A stretch of DNA of 64,000 bases, taken from Basidiobolus meristosporus CBS 931.73 (taxonomy: Eukaryota > Basidiobolomycota > Basidiobolomycetes > Basidiobolales > Basidiobolaceae). The notes under the pieces were generated by a model, which was not told where the DNA came from, ran no database searches, and saw only the letters and a program-made list of their open reading frames with translations. The stretch's first letter is position 1, and the number at the start of each line of letters is the position of its first letter. Shown piece by piece: positions 52,461 through 63,639 of this stretch. Location of the stretch: positions 1 through 64,000 of the forward strand of contig MCFE01000103.1 of assembly GCA_002104905.1 (NCBI GenBank). Reading direction: 5' to 3'. The position numbers were made by a program, and so were the translations under genes.

Positions 52461-52679
52461 TTCCAACAGAAAAGTGGTAGTTTCTTGTAGAACTTAGATC
52501 AGATTCTTGTGAGCTTAGCAGTCTCTTTACTGATGTAGTACCAATCAAAGTCAGAATACTCAACAGTGCAAGTGATGCAGGGGAAGTCTTATAACCTTTA
52601 AACTTGTAATTGTAGTGTGGAGATTCTGGAAAGAGAGACTCTCCCTGTATTTTTCAGCTGGGGAAGTCATATATATGAA

Positions 52680-52800
52680 AATTCTGAAGGATCAAAGTTT
52701 TTGGACAATTGCGCAAGCAATACACGTGATACAAAACTAAAATTTTGCAGTGGCGCAGATGAGATATAGGCGCAGCTTCTGTGAAAGTGTCACGTAATTT
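52680..52800. other. CpG-retaining segment inside the CpG-poor compartment
   Basis: Five CpG sites occur within about 110 bp (in gcgc, acgt and ggcgc contexts) while kilobases on either side have almost none. It belongs to the 1.2-kb insertion. Confidence 0.7.
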
Positions 52801-55800
52801 GATTGGCTGGTTCAAAAGCTACATGCAATCAAAGTCACCATAGTAATCCTAGCAATAAGGCATAGTATATATAGTAATTGTACTCTTTTGGTCATAACTC
52901 CTTAAGTACTGCTTCAAATGAGCTGTAATATGAAACATGTGTTGGCTACTATGTGTTCTGTATGACATAATATTCTTGTGTGGATTGCTTGTCAGGGTCT
53001 GGAGCATTTGTACTTCAAAGTTGGAAATTCTTGATCTTTCACTTGTGTGTTACAATTGCAAAAGCAAAATAAAGAAATGAGTGCAATATTGGTTTAGAGA
53101 TATTGTAGTAATGGAATACTTTTCATTACCACAGACTCTCAGCTTCATAATGCCATAGGCATACATGTTTCCATGTGCACATCTATCCTCAGTGTTTTCC
53201 AACTCTTCCTGGCTGTCCTACATGGGCCAACTCATCAGAGTCATGATAAGGTTCAAGGTACTATTCTTGATGAGATTGGGATATAGTAGTACCTGCAGCT
53301 TGACTTGTCTTCCTGTCTCCCCACAGATCCACTCCACAGGAAAATCTTTAAAGGTGAAGCAAGGTCAATGCACTCAACACACCAAGCAAGACAGAATAGC
53401 AAATAGATACAGTAGCAGCAGAGATCTGCATGCTTAGCTTTATGCTTGTAGTATAGCTGCATAAATCCTGATGCAAACTCTTTGCACAAAAGCTCTAGAT
53501 GTGGCATGTTGGTAAATGTGATCCACTTCTGGGTAAATATACCAACAATGCCCACATATGACTTCCAATGCTCCTAATATACTCTTGGTGGAAATAGCTT
53601 CAGAAGGCCACTTGAATAAATACATATCCAGCTCATCCTGCCCTTGCACTTGTATTGTTGCATATATATATGAATGTTGATTGGAGCCTGTGAGTAGTGC
53701 TTAGGGCAGTGGAAACTCTGTAATATCTTGCCAATTCCTTTAAATTTCTCCAGTATCCCAAAGGGCTCATTTAGCTTGAGATGCCTCATGTACAGCTTGG
53801 CTGTCAGTGTAGGAATATTGTTGAAAAGCAAACGCATTGCTCCCACTGCAAAGCTTTTGCCCCAACAGATACCCTATATTTTATGTATCTCCAATTTCCA
53901 TTTAGTTCTGTATTCCAGCCAATGGCCAATAGCTTGCCAACTTTGCTACATATATGGGCTGACTTCTGCATATTTGCTCTGCAGAAAGATGATGTTCTTA
54001 GTGTTGGTGTTTGCGTAACAATAATGCATGGGAGTCATGGAGTAGGTTCTCTGGATCTCACACTTTTGACAGCAATATTATCCAATGTACCCAAAAAAGC
54101 TAGCTATCTTGCTGATGGCTATGGCATCTCCATTGCAGATAACAATATTAACTTTGAAATGATGGGCATTTACTGTTATCCTGCTGGAAAGCATACAGGA
54201 ATCATCTAGCAACAGATTCAGGTAGCTATCCAGGCTGGATGGTGATTTAGGCCAGATATCAACTAGATTACAATCAGATTTCTGCTTTGATACTGTCAGA
54301 TAGGTGGCAGATTTGGGATGATGAGAATTAGTAGTCAGCAGAATTTGCTGGTAGAGTACTTGTTTGATAAGAATCCATCAAGTGCCAAGGCAAAGGCATG
54401 GTCATACATACCTTCAAAGTAGCCTTGCTTCTAAGCTGTTTGTAATGTTTGCCATTAAATAAAATGGATATGTTTGCGCTTTATTGATGCTCAGTGCAGT
54501 ACTTTGTAGCTTTACAATATTTCTTGGATTGCATGAGCTTCTTTAGGTGAGGTATTACTGCAATACATCTGGATTGTCAAAAATGTGTTCCACAATGGTG
54601 GTGCATTTCTAGCAAGTTGGACACCATGCAATATTAGCATTTTCTGATGTGAATGCCATGCCACTGTGCACACATACGGGTATCAGGACAGTCTCTGGGT
54701 CATGTATTGCCAGCCACATGATGGGTGTCCATCTGTATCATGGACATGGTAGGTTGCATCCTAGGATGATTTTGGCAAGAATTAGTAGTAAGTCCTCAGA
54801 GCCCCCGTTACTGATATTAGTGAAAATGCACCACTTTGCTAGCCACAGCATCACATCAATCATCAGTAGATGAATTACAGGGCTTACTTGACTCCATAAA
54901 GTATCCTGAGCATTTTCTCCTCAGGTGTTGTCTCACTGCATGATAGGATTTTGCCAGGCTCATGCAGGGTATATTTGTTAGGGAAGATAGGTGCACAATC
55001 CATCAGTAAGCTTGCTTCTTCAAAGCTATCACTCTATATGCTATATTCAGAAGGCTGAGTTGAGCCTAAAGGTGTCACAAAATCACCTGACTCAGCTTGT
55101 GCAAGGTGACCAGTATAGCTAGTTGCCATTTAAAAGTATCAAGTGGCCAGCAGGATATTGTCAGTACAGTAGGAACTGATAAATGGCCCAATATAACTTG
55201 TGTAACAAAACACTGGCTGTGATCCTTGTAATACTTCCTATGCTGTCTGCATGCTTCATGGCTGAGAGGCTTGCTACAATGGCCACATGTTATTTTTTAT
55301 CTTCTCTTACAGCATTGAATAAAAGTAGTCTTGACCATGGGGCATATAGTTTGACACTCAACAATTTAACACTATTATGTCACTTTTTTGTCAATACTTG
55401 TGAGTTTAAGACAATTTTGTATTTAAGATTTTGCAACAACATGAATGTAAGATTCAATGATGACCTGCCATATTAGGCATTGCAGATTAAGTTGTTGCCC
55501 CATATACACATGTATATGTAACTCCATTTCCCCCTTAGTTTGACTCACTTCCATTGATATACCACCAAAAATACAACAAAGTTGTCTGATTCCCAACCAA
55601 GCCCCACCACTGACAGCAGCAGAAGAGCATTTGGACAACAACTTGCTTTGATATTCAGTGCAACAAGTGGGGTACAACCAAAAAAGGCCCTGTGAACAGT
55701 AGACTTGTTCTGTTGGATAGTGCTGCATTGAGCTATGAATGCCAAATGATGCTAAAGTGTGCCAGGGAGGCCAAGTGGACCTATACCTGGCCACAGAGTG

Positions 55801-56380
55801 CAAAACATGGTTCTACATTGTTATGCAAAACAGCCTCTGTGTTTCACTCATTATGTGCTCTAAATAAACCTCAAAGGGACATCAGGTAGCTGTCTCTTAC
55901 AAGCAGGGCTGGAAGTTTCAAGCAAGCATCAAGGAAATGTCAGACTGCTGGTAGAGTGCCAGCAAGGGACAATCAGGCCTGAACAAATGCATCAGGGCAG
56001 TATTTATCAAGGAGAAAGCATAGTCCAATACAAGAAGCACTCAAACTAAGTAGTAACAAAAGACCTTGCAGTGATAAAGCAAAAGGTAAAGGGAAAAGAG
56101 TCTACCCAAGCCAGATACAAGGAAGTGTGAGAAAAAAAGCTGCAGTTCTTGCAATTTACCACTCTAAGCCCAAAACAGACTGAATCCCATCATAGCCAAG
56201 AAGAAGTACCAACTGGAAAATAGCTGCTTTGGCAAGAGTTGGAAGTGCAGCCAGTTGAGCTATGCCTCCTGTGAGGTAGATGAGATTGCAGACAAAGGCA
56301 ATTTGTCTACCACAGCCTCCACATCCTTTATTGTTAACAGAGTGGAGCACTCACTAGCAGACAAAGTAACAATGTCAAGA

Positions 56381-57439
56381 ACTCAAAAAGTTATCACAAT
56401 GCCTTCAGTGGAGTTTTGGAACATTTACATGCACACCAAGAGGTTGCAGCACTTCTTCAAAAGCAGTACTCAAGAAAACACACTTGAATATGGTGGGGTT
56501 TTTTGCAATGACTGGTAGATGAGGTACTAGACCTTGAAGTATTGGCTAAAGACCAGGATGTGTGGGAACCAGTGAATGAACAGTGTCATAAAGCTGTAGG
56601 GTCCCCACCAAAGTCATGGAAACAGAGCATTACAGCAGAAATACTTATTGAGTTGTGAATTTTAATGGAGTTATTTGTTGAGTGTAGGGTAGGGCTTAAT
56701 GTTAGTGTAGGATATAGGGACTTGTATAGGCCAATACAATTAGCAATTGAGGTACCACTGAAGTTTCAACGAAAATTAATCAGTTTCTATGCATGCAAAG
56801 TAAAAGGAATGGTTGAGTCAGAAAGTAAGGATTGTGAAAAAGAGGCACTAGCCAATCAATCCACAAAAACATAGGAGGTGATAGAGTGTCTAGGATCAGA
56901 AAGTGAGAAAATTGGCAGAGAACCAATCAAAAGCCACTTTTGTATTATTGTGATGAAAATTTTGATCACATTTTTTGTGAAATCTGGGGTACAATTATTT
57001 TTGACAGTATTTGCACAGTGTCCTGATGAGATCAATGCCTCTTAGTCACAGGACTAAGAGTTTGTGACGGCCTCTTGATGGGATCATCACAATAACTTTT
57101 CATAGGGAGCTTTTGACCATACCTGCATTCTTATTAAGTACCTGCTGGTACACTTTACAGTAGTTTTGACTTTTGAAGCATTAGCACATCAAGATCTAAA
57201 GGGATGCTAAACCCACCTCATACTTTTGTAAAGATGCCAACTAAGTCAGGGATTGTAGCTTAAGAATCATCACTTGCTAAGCTTGAGGCTTTGTACCCAT
57301 AAGATCCAAGCTGAGATAAAACTCAAATATTCTTAGCAAGCATTTGCCAGAGGTTATTGTGCTCAATGAGCACCCTACTAACAAAACACCTGAGAATTGT
57401 TGGACCATGCACTCACTTGAATATAGTCACAGCCTATTA
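56381..57439. other. Unassigned CpG-poor DNA
   Basis: About 1.06 kb between Tnp2 copy 2 and the gypsy E relic. Short frames only (for example 56,665-56,874 +); no family recognised. It may include the outer end of the Tnp2 transposon or a decayed 5' part of gypsy E. Confidence 0.3.
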
Positions 57440-58703
57440 CATAGTACTTGGAGGACCATGCTATTCCTAATGAGGCATATGAAAATATTAAGAAGATATC
57501 TGGGATGAAGCCAACAAGTTTGTGATACAGGATTAAGCACTATACCAATTGTTGATGGAAGCCCTGTTGCCTATTGCGCTTTTGTTGCTTTCCTAGAATC
57601 AATACATAAGCTACACAATGGGTATTGAGATCTTGATATTGAAGGAACCTCTGCCCTTGTAAAAACTAAGCTAGGTGGCCAAGAATGAAACTAGATATTG
57701 AGAAGCTAGTGAAAACATGCCCAAGTTATCAATTCAACCAAGGTTAACCACAAAGAACTACTAAGCTCCTTCCCTTGGAGCCAGTAAGAACATTTGAAAG
57801 ATGGGGAACTGTCTTCCTTGGATAACCACCTACTACTAGAAAACACAATTAGTACATATTAGTAGCAATTGAAGATTACACCAAATGGCCTGTATATAGC
57901 TTGCTTCAGTAAACAGTAAGCAAGAAGTTGCAAGTTTCATCTACAATACAATCTGGATAAAGCTTGGATGCCCTTTAGAAATCCTATCTGATGGAGGAAC
58001 AATTTTTGTGGCAAAAACATTGGAAGCCTCCCTGGATATGCAGCAGATCAAACATCTAAAAACTTTGGCATATCACCATATAGCTAATAGAGTCACTGAG
58101 TGGTCTGATAGAATATTTGGTAAATTGATGGCCAACTAAGCTGATGGAGCTCTAAGTAGATAGAATGAATAAATTGACCAAGCAATGTTTCCCTGCAAAG
58201 TAGGGTGTACATCACAACCCAACAGTTACCATTTTACCTTGTGTATGGATGTAAACTAAGGATTCAGGGTGATCTTAGACAGCCAAGACACTTAGACAAC
58301 CTGGTGGATGAGCTCAATGAGCTCTGTGGACAACAACAATTTGAACAAATATGTCAGGAGGCACAGGACAAAATCTCTGAAAGTGAAGAGATAATGAAGC
58401 AGATAATTATAAGACTATATTACCAGAAGCATTGAGAGTTGGGAGCTTTGCATTGTTAAGACACAACACTTGGAAGGGGTTTGAGCCACAATGCATAGCT
58501 CAATTCAAGATCATCAGAGAGTATCCATTTGCAACTAAGTAACTAGTAGATGATCTAGGAAATATACACAAAGATCTAGTTCACAGAGACAGACTCAAGC
58601 TTGCAAGACTTACCAACAATGCTGAAGCATCAAGATGCTGGAGCCATAAGAAAAGAAATTCTGGAGAACCCTCTCACCTTTAGTAGCAAAGAATGCTGTA
58701 ATG
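57440..58703 (+). mobile_element. Ty3/gypsy element E, 3' internal part (integrase)
   Basis: A decayed copy of the integrase-to-3'-end part of element F (aligns with 62,010-63,271). Recognisable pieces are WPRMKLDIEKLVKTCPSYQF at about 57,680, a LLPLEPVRTFERWG segment, and LPFYLVYGCKLRIQGDLRQP at 58,205-58,435. It has more stops than F and is therefore older or more heavily mutated. It runs straight into the LTR at 58,704; its 5' part is missing. Confidence 0.8.
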
Positions 58704-59072
58704 TGTTATGATCTGCCGCTTGAAGGTTGAAGTTAGATCAGTTTTTAGTCAAATCAATTAGTTATATGTTTAGGTTATCAGTATATCAGTATTATCTATC
58801 AAATCAGCAGCATTAGTCAGCAAATGAACCAGCAGATCCTTATCAGACAGAAATAGAAATATAAGGTAGGATCTTATTGGGTGATGATGATGTAATCAAA
58901 TGAGTGATCCACTACAGCCTACATTAGGAAATACAATTAGTCATCAAATGATCTGGCAACATGTATATAAGGAGCTGATGGAACTTCAATAAATATCAGT
59001 TCAAGTTTTAGTGGGTACAATACTAGCTAAACTCTCTATTCCTCTACAGCTCACATACCAAGACTTGTAACA
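58704..59072 (+). repeat. Gypsy LTR shared by elements E and F (5' LTR of F)
   Basis: 369 bp, TGTTATGATCTGCC...GACTTGTAACA. It serves both as the end of E and the start of F. It contains 'atgtatataagg', a TATA-like box at about 58,970, and AATAAA near 58,991. Confidence 0.9.
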
Positions 59073-59073
59073 T

Positions 59074-59090
59074 TGGTAGCAGTAATAACC
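59074..59090 (+). other. Primer-binding site of gypsy F
   Basis: TGGTAGCAGTAATAACC, one base after the LTR, resembles the TGGTAGCAGAGC complement of initiator tRNA-Met. Confidence 0.6.
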
Positions 59091-59130
59091 AGAAACATCC
59101 CTCCTAAAGAACGAAGAAGCCTCCCTTGAG

Positions 59131-60747
59131 ATGTCCAAAAATCAAGAATGGAAGAATGCTGTGCAACAAATCCTGGCCAAGCAGCAACAGTTACTCCAGA
59201 TACTTAGCCAGCAGCAACAAGGAATGACTACTGTGGCACAAAGCCAGCAAAACCATGTCAAGAGCAACTTTAGTGTGAAGGTCAACCAGTACCATGGTAG
59301 AGTCAATGAAAACCTGGGAACTAGGCTCTTCCAGATTGAAGAAGCTTTCAAGGCTAAGACTATTGTTCCAGAAAGCAAGTTACATTATGCAGCCTCTTAC
59401 CTGGCAGATGCAGCTTTACAGTGGTACCACAACATGATCAGTTAAGCCACCATGATGGGATGCTCTACAATCTATCTATGGTATAGGTTTGTGTCAGAAA
59501 CTCAGGATGCCTTTGGGCCCTGACACCAACAGTTACTGCTAAGAAGAAAGTTGAAGACAATCAGCCAGAAAGGAATGGTCCAAGAGTACATCTATGAATA
59601 TAGATGACTAATTGAGCAAAATGAAAGAATGGACCCTCTGGATCAAGTTGAATACTTTATTGATTGGTTGAAAGAAAAAACTTGTAAGAAAGTGAATTAT
59701 TAAAGACCAAAGACTATTGAGGAAGCCATCAAGATTGCCATTGACCATGACTCAGCTATGCTTGGAGTTGGGAAGCCCACAACAACTAATCAGAGAGGCT
59801 ACAATTGCTATGAAAGAAGACAATCAGAAGTAGTGCCAATGGAAATAGACACTATGCAGAAGAATCCTACCACAGAAGAATGTAAGAAGAAAGGACTTTG
59901 TTTCAATTGCCACCAGCAGGGACGTATTGCAAAGTACTGCCCTCAGAGAAGAAATGGAAACCAGCCATCAAGTACCTTTAACCATATTGAGGCCATGGAG
60001 CATAGTAACATGGAGGAGGAACTTGAAGAAGACTCAGAACTCACCTTCCATATGACAGAAGAATACCTATCCCAGATGACCTCAAACTCAGGAAAGCTAT
60101 TATACTTGAATGGAGTAATCCATGGAGTACCTGCCAAAATGCTGATTGACTCAGCAGCATTGCATGAGTACATGTCAGAGCAATTTGCTTTGAAAGCTGG
60201 AATCAACTTAGAATCCATCAAATCAACTTCAGTCTCTACAACTGATGGGAACTGTCACATAATGAACCATATTACTCAGCCAGTAAGGATGAAGATCAAT
60301 GACTATAAAGAAGAGCTACAGGCCTATATATTTGGGAATTGCAAGTTTGACCTTGTACTTGGGAAAACCTGGCTATTTTGCCGTAATCCATCAATCAACT
60401 GGAGAAGCCATGCTACTCAGATGCAGAAGGACAACAAGACATATGAGCTTTTGCCAGCCAGACTGGATTTTAACTTGGTCAATTCCAGTATGTGTGAAAC
60501 AAGTGAACTTAGCAAGACACAGTTCTGTAGAGCACTAAGAAAAGGCACCCATATGTTCCTTATGGCAGTATTACAGGAGGATTCCTCTACTCCAGTGCCC
60601 CAGAAGGTCCAGACTCTTTTGAAGGAATATTTAGACATATTTCCAGAAGAGCTTGTAAGCCTACCCTCAGTCAGAGATGTGAATCATGCCATTGACACAG
60701 GTGATAGCCCCCCAGTGAGTAAGACACCTTACAGAATGAGTCCATGA
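59131..60747 (+). pseudogene. gag, zinc knuckle and protease of gypsy F
   Basis: The start MSKNQEWKNAVQQILAKQQQ begins a Gln-rich gag. LADAALQWYHNM is a typical gag helix, followed by a stop at 59,443-59,445 and further stops up to about 59,740. The second open frame (59,758-60,747) has a zinc knuckle CFNCHQQGRIAKYC in which the conserved His is Arg, then a protease with LIDSAALHEYMSEQF where the usual DSGA is DSAA, and the FDLVLGKTWL block. It ends at a TGA just after PPVSKTPYRMSP. Confidence 0.85.
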
Positions 60748-61958
60748 GAGTTGGAAGAGATGAAGAGACAAATAGATCAGTTACTGGAGCAAGGATATAT
60801 CAGACCCAGCAAGTCACCATGGGGAGCACCAGTTCTTTTTGTGAAGAAGAAGGATGGTACACTTAGGATGTGCATTGACTACAGAGCCCTCAGCTCAGTT
60901 ACCATGAAGAATAAGTACCCCATACCTTGGAATGATGAGCTGTTGGACCAACTCAATGGAACCACTATTTTCAGCAAGATTGACCTCATGTCAGGATACA
61001 ACCAGAATAGGGTGAAGCCAGAAGACATCCGTAAGACAGCATTCAGGATAAGATATGGACATTACAAGTAATTGGTCATGAGTTTTAGCCTCACCAATGC
61101 CCCTGCAACATTCATGACCCGGATGAAGACTATCTTCCAGGAGTACTTAGACAAGTTTGTCATAATCTACCTAGATGATATTTTGATATACAGCAAGACA
61201 GAAGAGGATCACTTGGTGCACATTGAAATGGTCTTGAAAAAGCTAAGAGAGAACAAGCATTATGGCAAGCTACCCAAGTGTGAATTCTGCAAGTAACATG
61301 TTGAATATCTGGGACACATAGTGACTAGCACAGGAGTAACCTTAGACTCTAAGAAGGTTGAAGTTATCAAGAACCTGAAGCAGCCCCATAGTATATCAGA
61401 GCTCAGATCATTCCTTGGAATGGTTTCCCATTATTGGAGATTTGTCAAGTCCTTTGCAAGTATTGCAGCCCCTTTAAGTGATATCCTCAAGAAAGACAAA
61501 CCTACATGTGAGATATAGCTTGTGAAACTGCCTTCCAGATGCTCAAGAATGAACTTGCTAAGCTGCCAAGCTTAAGAATACCTGACTTCAGAAAAAAGTT
61601 TACTCTTTGCACAGATGCTTCAGATTATGCAATTGGTGGAGTCTTGACGCAAGAATACAGGGGAAAGAACTACCCTGTTGCCTTTGAATCCAAGAAACTG
61701 AACTTAGCACAATAAAACTATCCACTGCATGAGAAGGAGATGCTTGCTATATTCCACTGTTTGAAGACATGGAGATGCTATATGGAAGGAGTCAAATGCA
61801 CTGTAAAGACTGATCATGCCTCCCTCACGTACATATTTACTCAGAAGGTACTCTCTAGAAGAATGACAAGATGGAGTGAATACATTCAGCAATTTAACTT
61901 GGAGATTGTCTACTGCCCTGGAAAAACAACACAGCTGTTGACACCTTATCAAGATTAG
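60748..61958 (+). pseudogene. Reverse transcriptase and RNase H of gypsy F
   Basis: RT motifs in order: [51 protein letters not shown] and the active site FVIIYLDDILIYS, which is intact. Stops occur at 61,069 and 61,294. The connection (LRSFLGMVSHYWRFVKSFAS) follows, then after a shift near 61,515 RNase H with FTLCTDASDYAIGGVL, HEKEMLAIFHCLKTWRCYM and KTDHASLTYI. Catalytic acidic residues are retained. Confidence 0.9.
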
Positions 61959-62020
61959 ATCAAGTTGCACAACTCAACTTGGTGCATGAATCAGATTGGC
62001 CTAGCTGATTACCAAAGTAC

Positions 62021-63219
62021 TTGGAGGACAAAGCCATTCTTAATAAGGTGAATGAAGATATCAAGAAGATAATCCAGGATGAAGCCAGCAAGTTTGTAGT
62101 ACAGGATGAAACACTCTACCAAATTGTTGATGGAAGCCCTATTGCCTATTGCCCTTATGTTTCTAACCTGGATTTAATACATAAGCTACACAATGGATAT
62201 GGACATCCTGGAATTGAAGGAACCTATAGCCTTGTGAAAGCCAGAGCATGGTGGCCCAGAATGAAACATGACATTGAGAAGCTAGTAAAGACATGCCCAA
62301 ATTGCAAAATTAACCAAGGCCAACCACAGAGAATAGATGAACTCTTTCCCTTGGAGCCTGTAAGACCACTTGAAAGATGGGGAATTGACTTTATTGGCAC
62401 ACTGCCAACTACCAGGAAATGCAACCGCTGGTTCCTAGTAACAATTGACCATGCCACTAAATGGCCAGTGGCTAAAGCTGTACCTATAGCCAGTAAGCAA
62501 GAAGTTGCAAGTTTCATCTACCATGAGCTCCTTATTTAGTTTAAATGCACTGTGGAGATTCTATCCAATAGAGGTGCAAACTTTATGGCAAAGACATTGG
62601 AAGCTTACTGGGAAATGCAGCAGATCAAACACTTGAAAACTTTGGCATATCACCTCAGAACTAATGGAGTCACTGACAGTTTAATGGATCATTTGGAAAA
62701 ATGCTGACCAAGTATGCAAATGGAGTTGTCAGTAGATGGGAAGAGTATATAGACCAAGCACACTTTGCATGCAAAGTCAGAGTATACAACACCACCCAGC
62801 AATTGCCACATAACTTAGTGTATGGATGTGAACCAAGGATTCCAAGAGATCACACATAACAAATGCTTACAGACACCTTAGAAGATGAACTCAGTCAGCC
62901 AAGTAGACACCAGCAACTGGAACAAATATGTCAAGAGGCACAGACTAAAGTATCTCAGAGTGCAGAAAAGATGAAGCAGAGATTTGATAAGACTATAGCA
63001 CCAGAAGCATTGACGGTTGGGAACTTTGTATTGCTAAGAAACAACACTTGGAAGAAGTTTGAGCCACAATGGACAAGACCATTCAAGATCATCAGAGAAT
63101 GTTCATTTGCAACTTATCAACTAGTGGACAAACAAGGCAATATCCAGGAAGACTTAGTGCATGGGGACAGACTTAAGCTTTCAAAACTTACTGATAATAC
63201 TGAACCATCAATATATTGA
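62021..63219 (+). pseudogene. Integrase of gypsy F
   Basis: An H2C2 zinc-binding domain (HNGYGHPGIEGTYSLVKARA, then CPNC) and the catalytic core start ERWGIDFIGTLPTT in an open frame from 62,021 to 62,539. The middle of the core is decayed (62,540-62,860). The C-terminal domain from 62,863 shows GNFVLLRNNTWKKFEPQWTR followed by PFKII, a GPY/F-like module, and ends VHGDRLKLSK. Confidence 0.88.
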
Positions 63220-63260
63220 TATTTCAAGAAAAGAAATTCAGGAGAACCCTCTCAACTTTA

Positions 63261-63271
63261 GCAAGGGAGAA
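63261..63271 (+). other. Polypurine tract of gypsy F
   Basis: GCAAGGGAGAA directly before the 3' LTR. The corresponding site in E reads gcaaagaatgctgtaatg and is decayed. Confidence 0.65.
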
Positions 63272-63639
63272 TATTATGATCTGCCACTTCAAGGTTGAAT
63301 TTAGATCAGTTTTTAGTCAACTCAATTAGTTATATGTTTAGGTTATCAGTATATCAGTAGTATCTATCAAATCAGTAGCATTAGTCAGCAAATGAATCAG
63401 CAGATCCTTATCAGACATAAAAGAGGTATTAGGTAGGATCCTATTGGGTGATGATGATGCAATCAAATGAGTGATCAGCCACTGTCCATATCAGGAAATA
63501 TAATTAGTCAGCAAATGATCTGGCAACATGTATATAAGGAGCTGCTGGAGCCTCAATAAAGATCAGTTCAAGTTTTAGTGAGTACAATACTAGCTAAACT
63601 ACCTATTCCTCTACAACTCATATACCAAGACTTGTAACA
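63272..63639 (+). repeat. 3' LTR of gypsy F
   Basis: 368 bp, clearly alike to 58,704-59,072; the first bases read TATTATGATC, a G-to-A change from TGTT. Confidence 0.9.

Larger units (their letters stand above)
51924..53133. mobile_element. 1.2-kb unidentified insertion in Tnp2 copy 2
   Basis: Copy 1 is continuous at 41,940-41,985, while copy 2 is split by 1.21 kb. The insert starts TGTTGTGTTGTATTATG and ends ATTACCACA, compatible with LTR-type TG...CA ends, but I find no convincing target-site duplication. It contains a degenerate GGGG-rich minisatellite and a short CpG-bearing segment. No coding frame is recognisable. It could be a long solo LTR of another family or a non-autonomous element. 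Confidence 0.6.
50978..56380 (-). mobile_element. Tnp2-like (CACTA-type) DNA transposon, copy 2
   Basis: Direct repeat of copy 1. It begins 'tttggtcctgcaggtggatcc' and can be followed to about 56,380. Reverse-strand frames at 53,253-53,846 keep an order typical of Tnp2/DUF4218 transposases. These are a GRMSWICIYSSGLLKLFPPR helix, EHWKSYVGIVGIFTQKWITF, then CKEFASGFMQLYYKHKAKHA and CYCIYLLFCLAWCVECIDLA before an FLW segment. In that family the parallel pattern is LPxxxxxHWxxFVxA, FxxxxxxLYY, IHxLxHL. Stops and frameshifts are frequent. A 1.2-kb insertion lies at 51,924-53,133. The same point where copia A entered copy 1 is empty here (53,325-53,329). Confidence 0.6.
59073..63271 (+). mobile_element. 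Ty3/gypsy element F, internal region
   Basis: Order: primer site, gag, zinc knuckle, protease, reverse transcriptase, RNase H, integrase. This order (RNase H before integrase) is diagnostic of Ty3/gypsy. All domains can be recognised, but in-frame stops and at least one frameshift (near 61,515) break the polyprotein. No chromodomain is visible after the integrase. Confidence 0.93.

Noticed and set aside
60745-61296. All stops in gypsy F as simple C-to-T deamination products
   Set aside because: The stop at 61,294 fits CAA to TAA, but the stop at 61,069 replaces an aromatic codon and there is a frameshift near 61,515, so decay is mixed.
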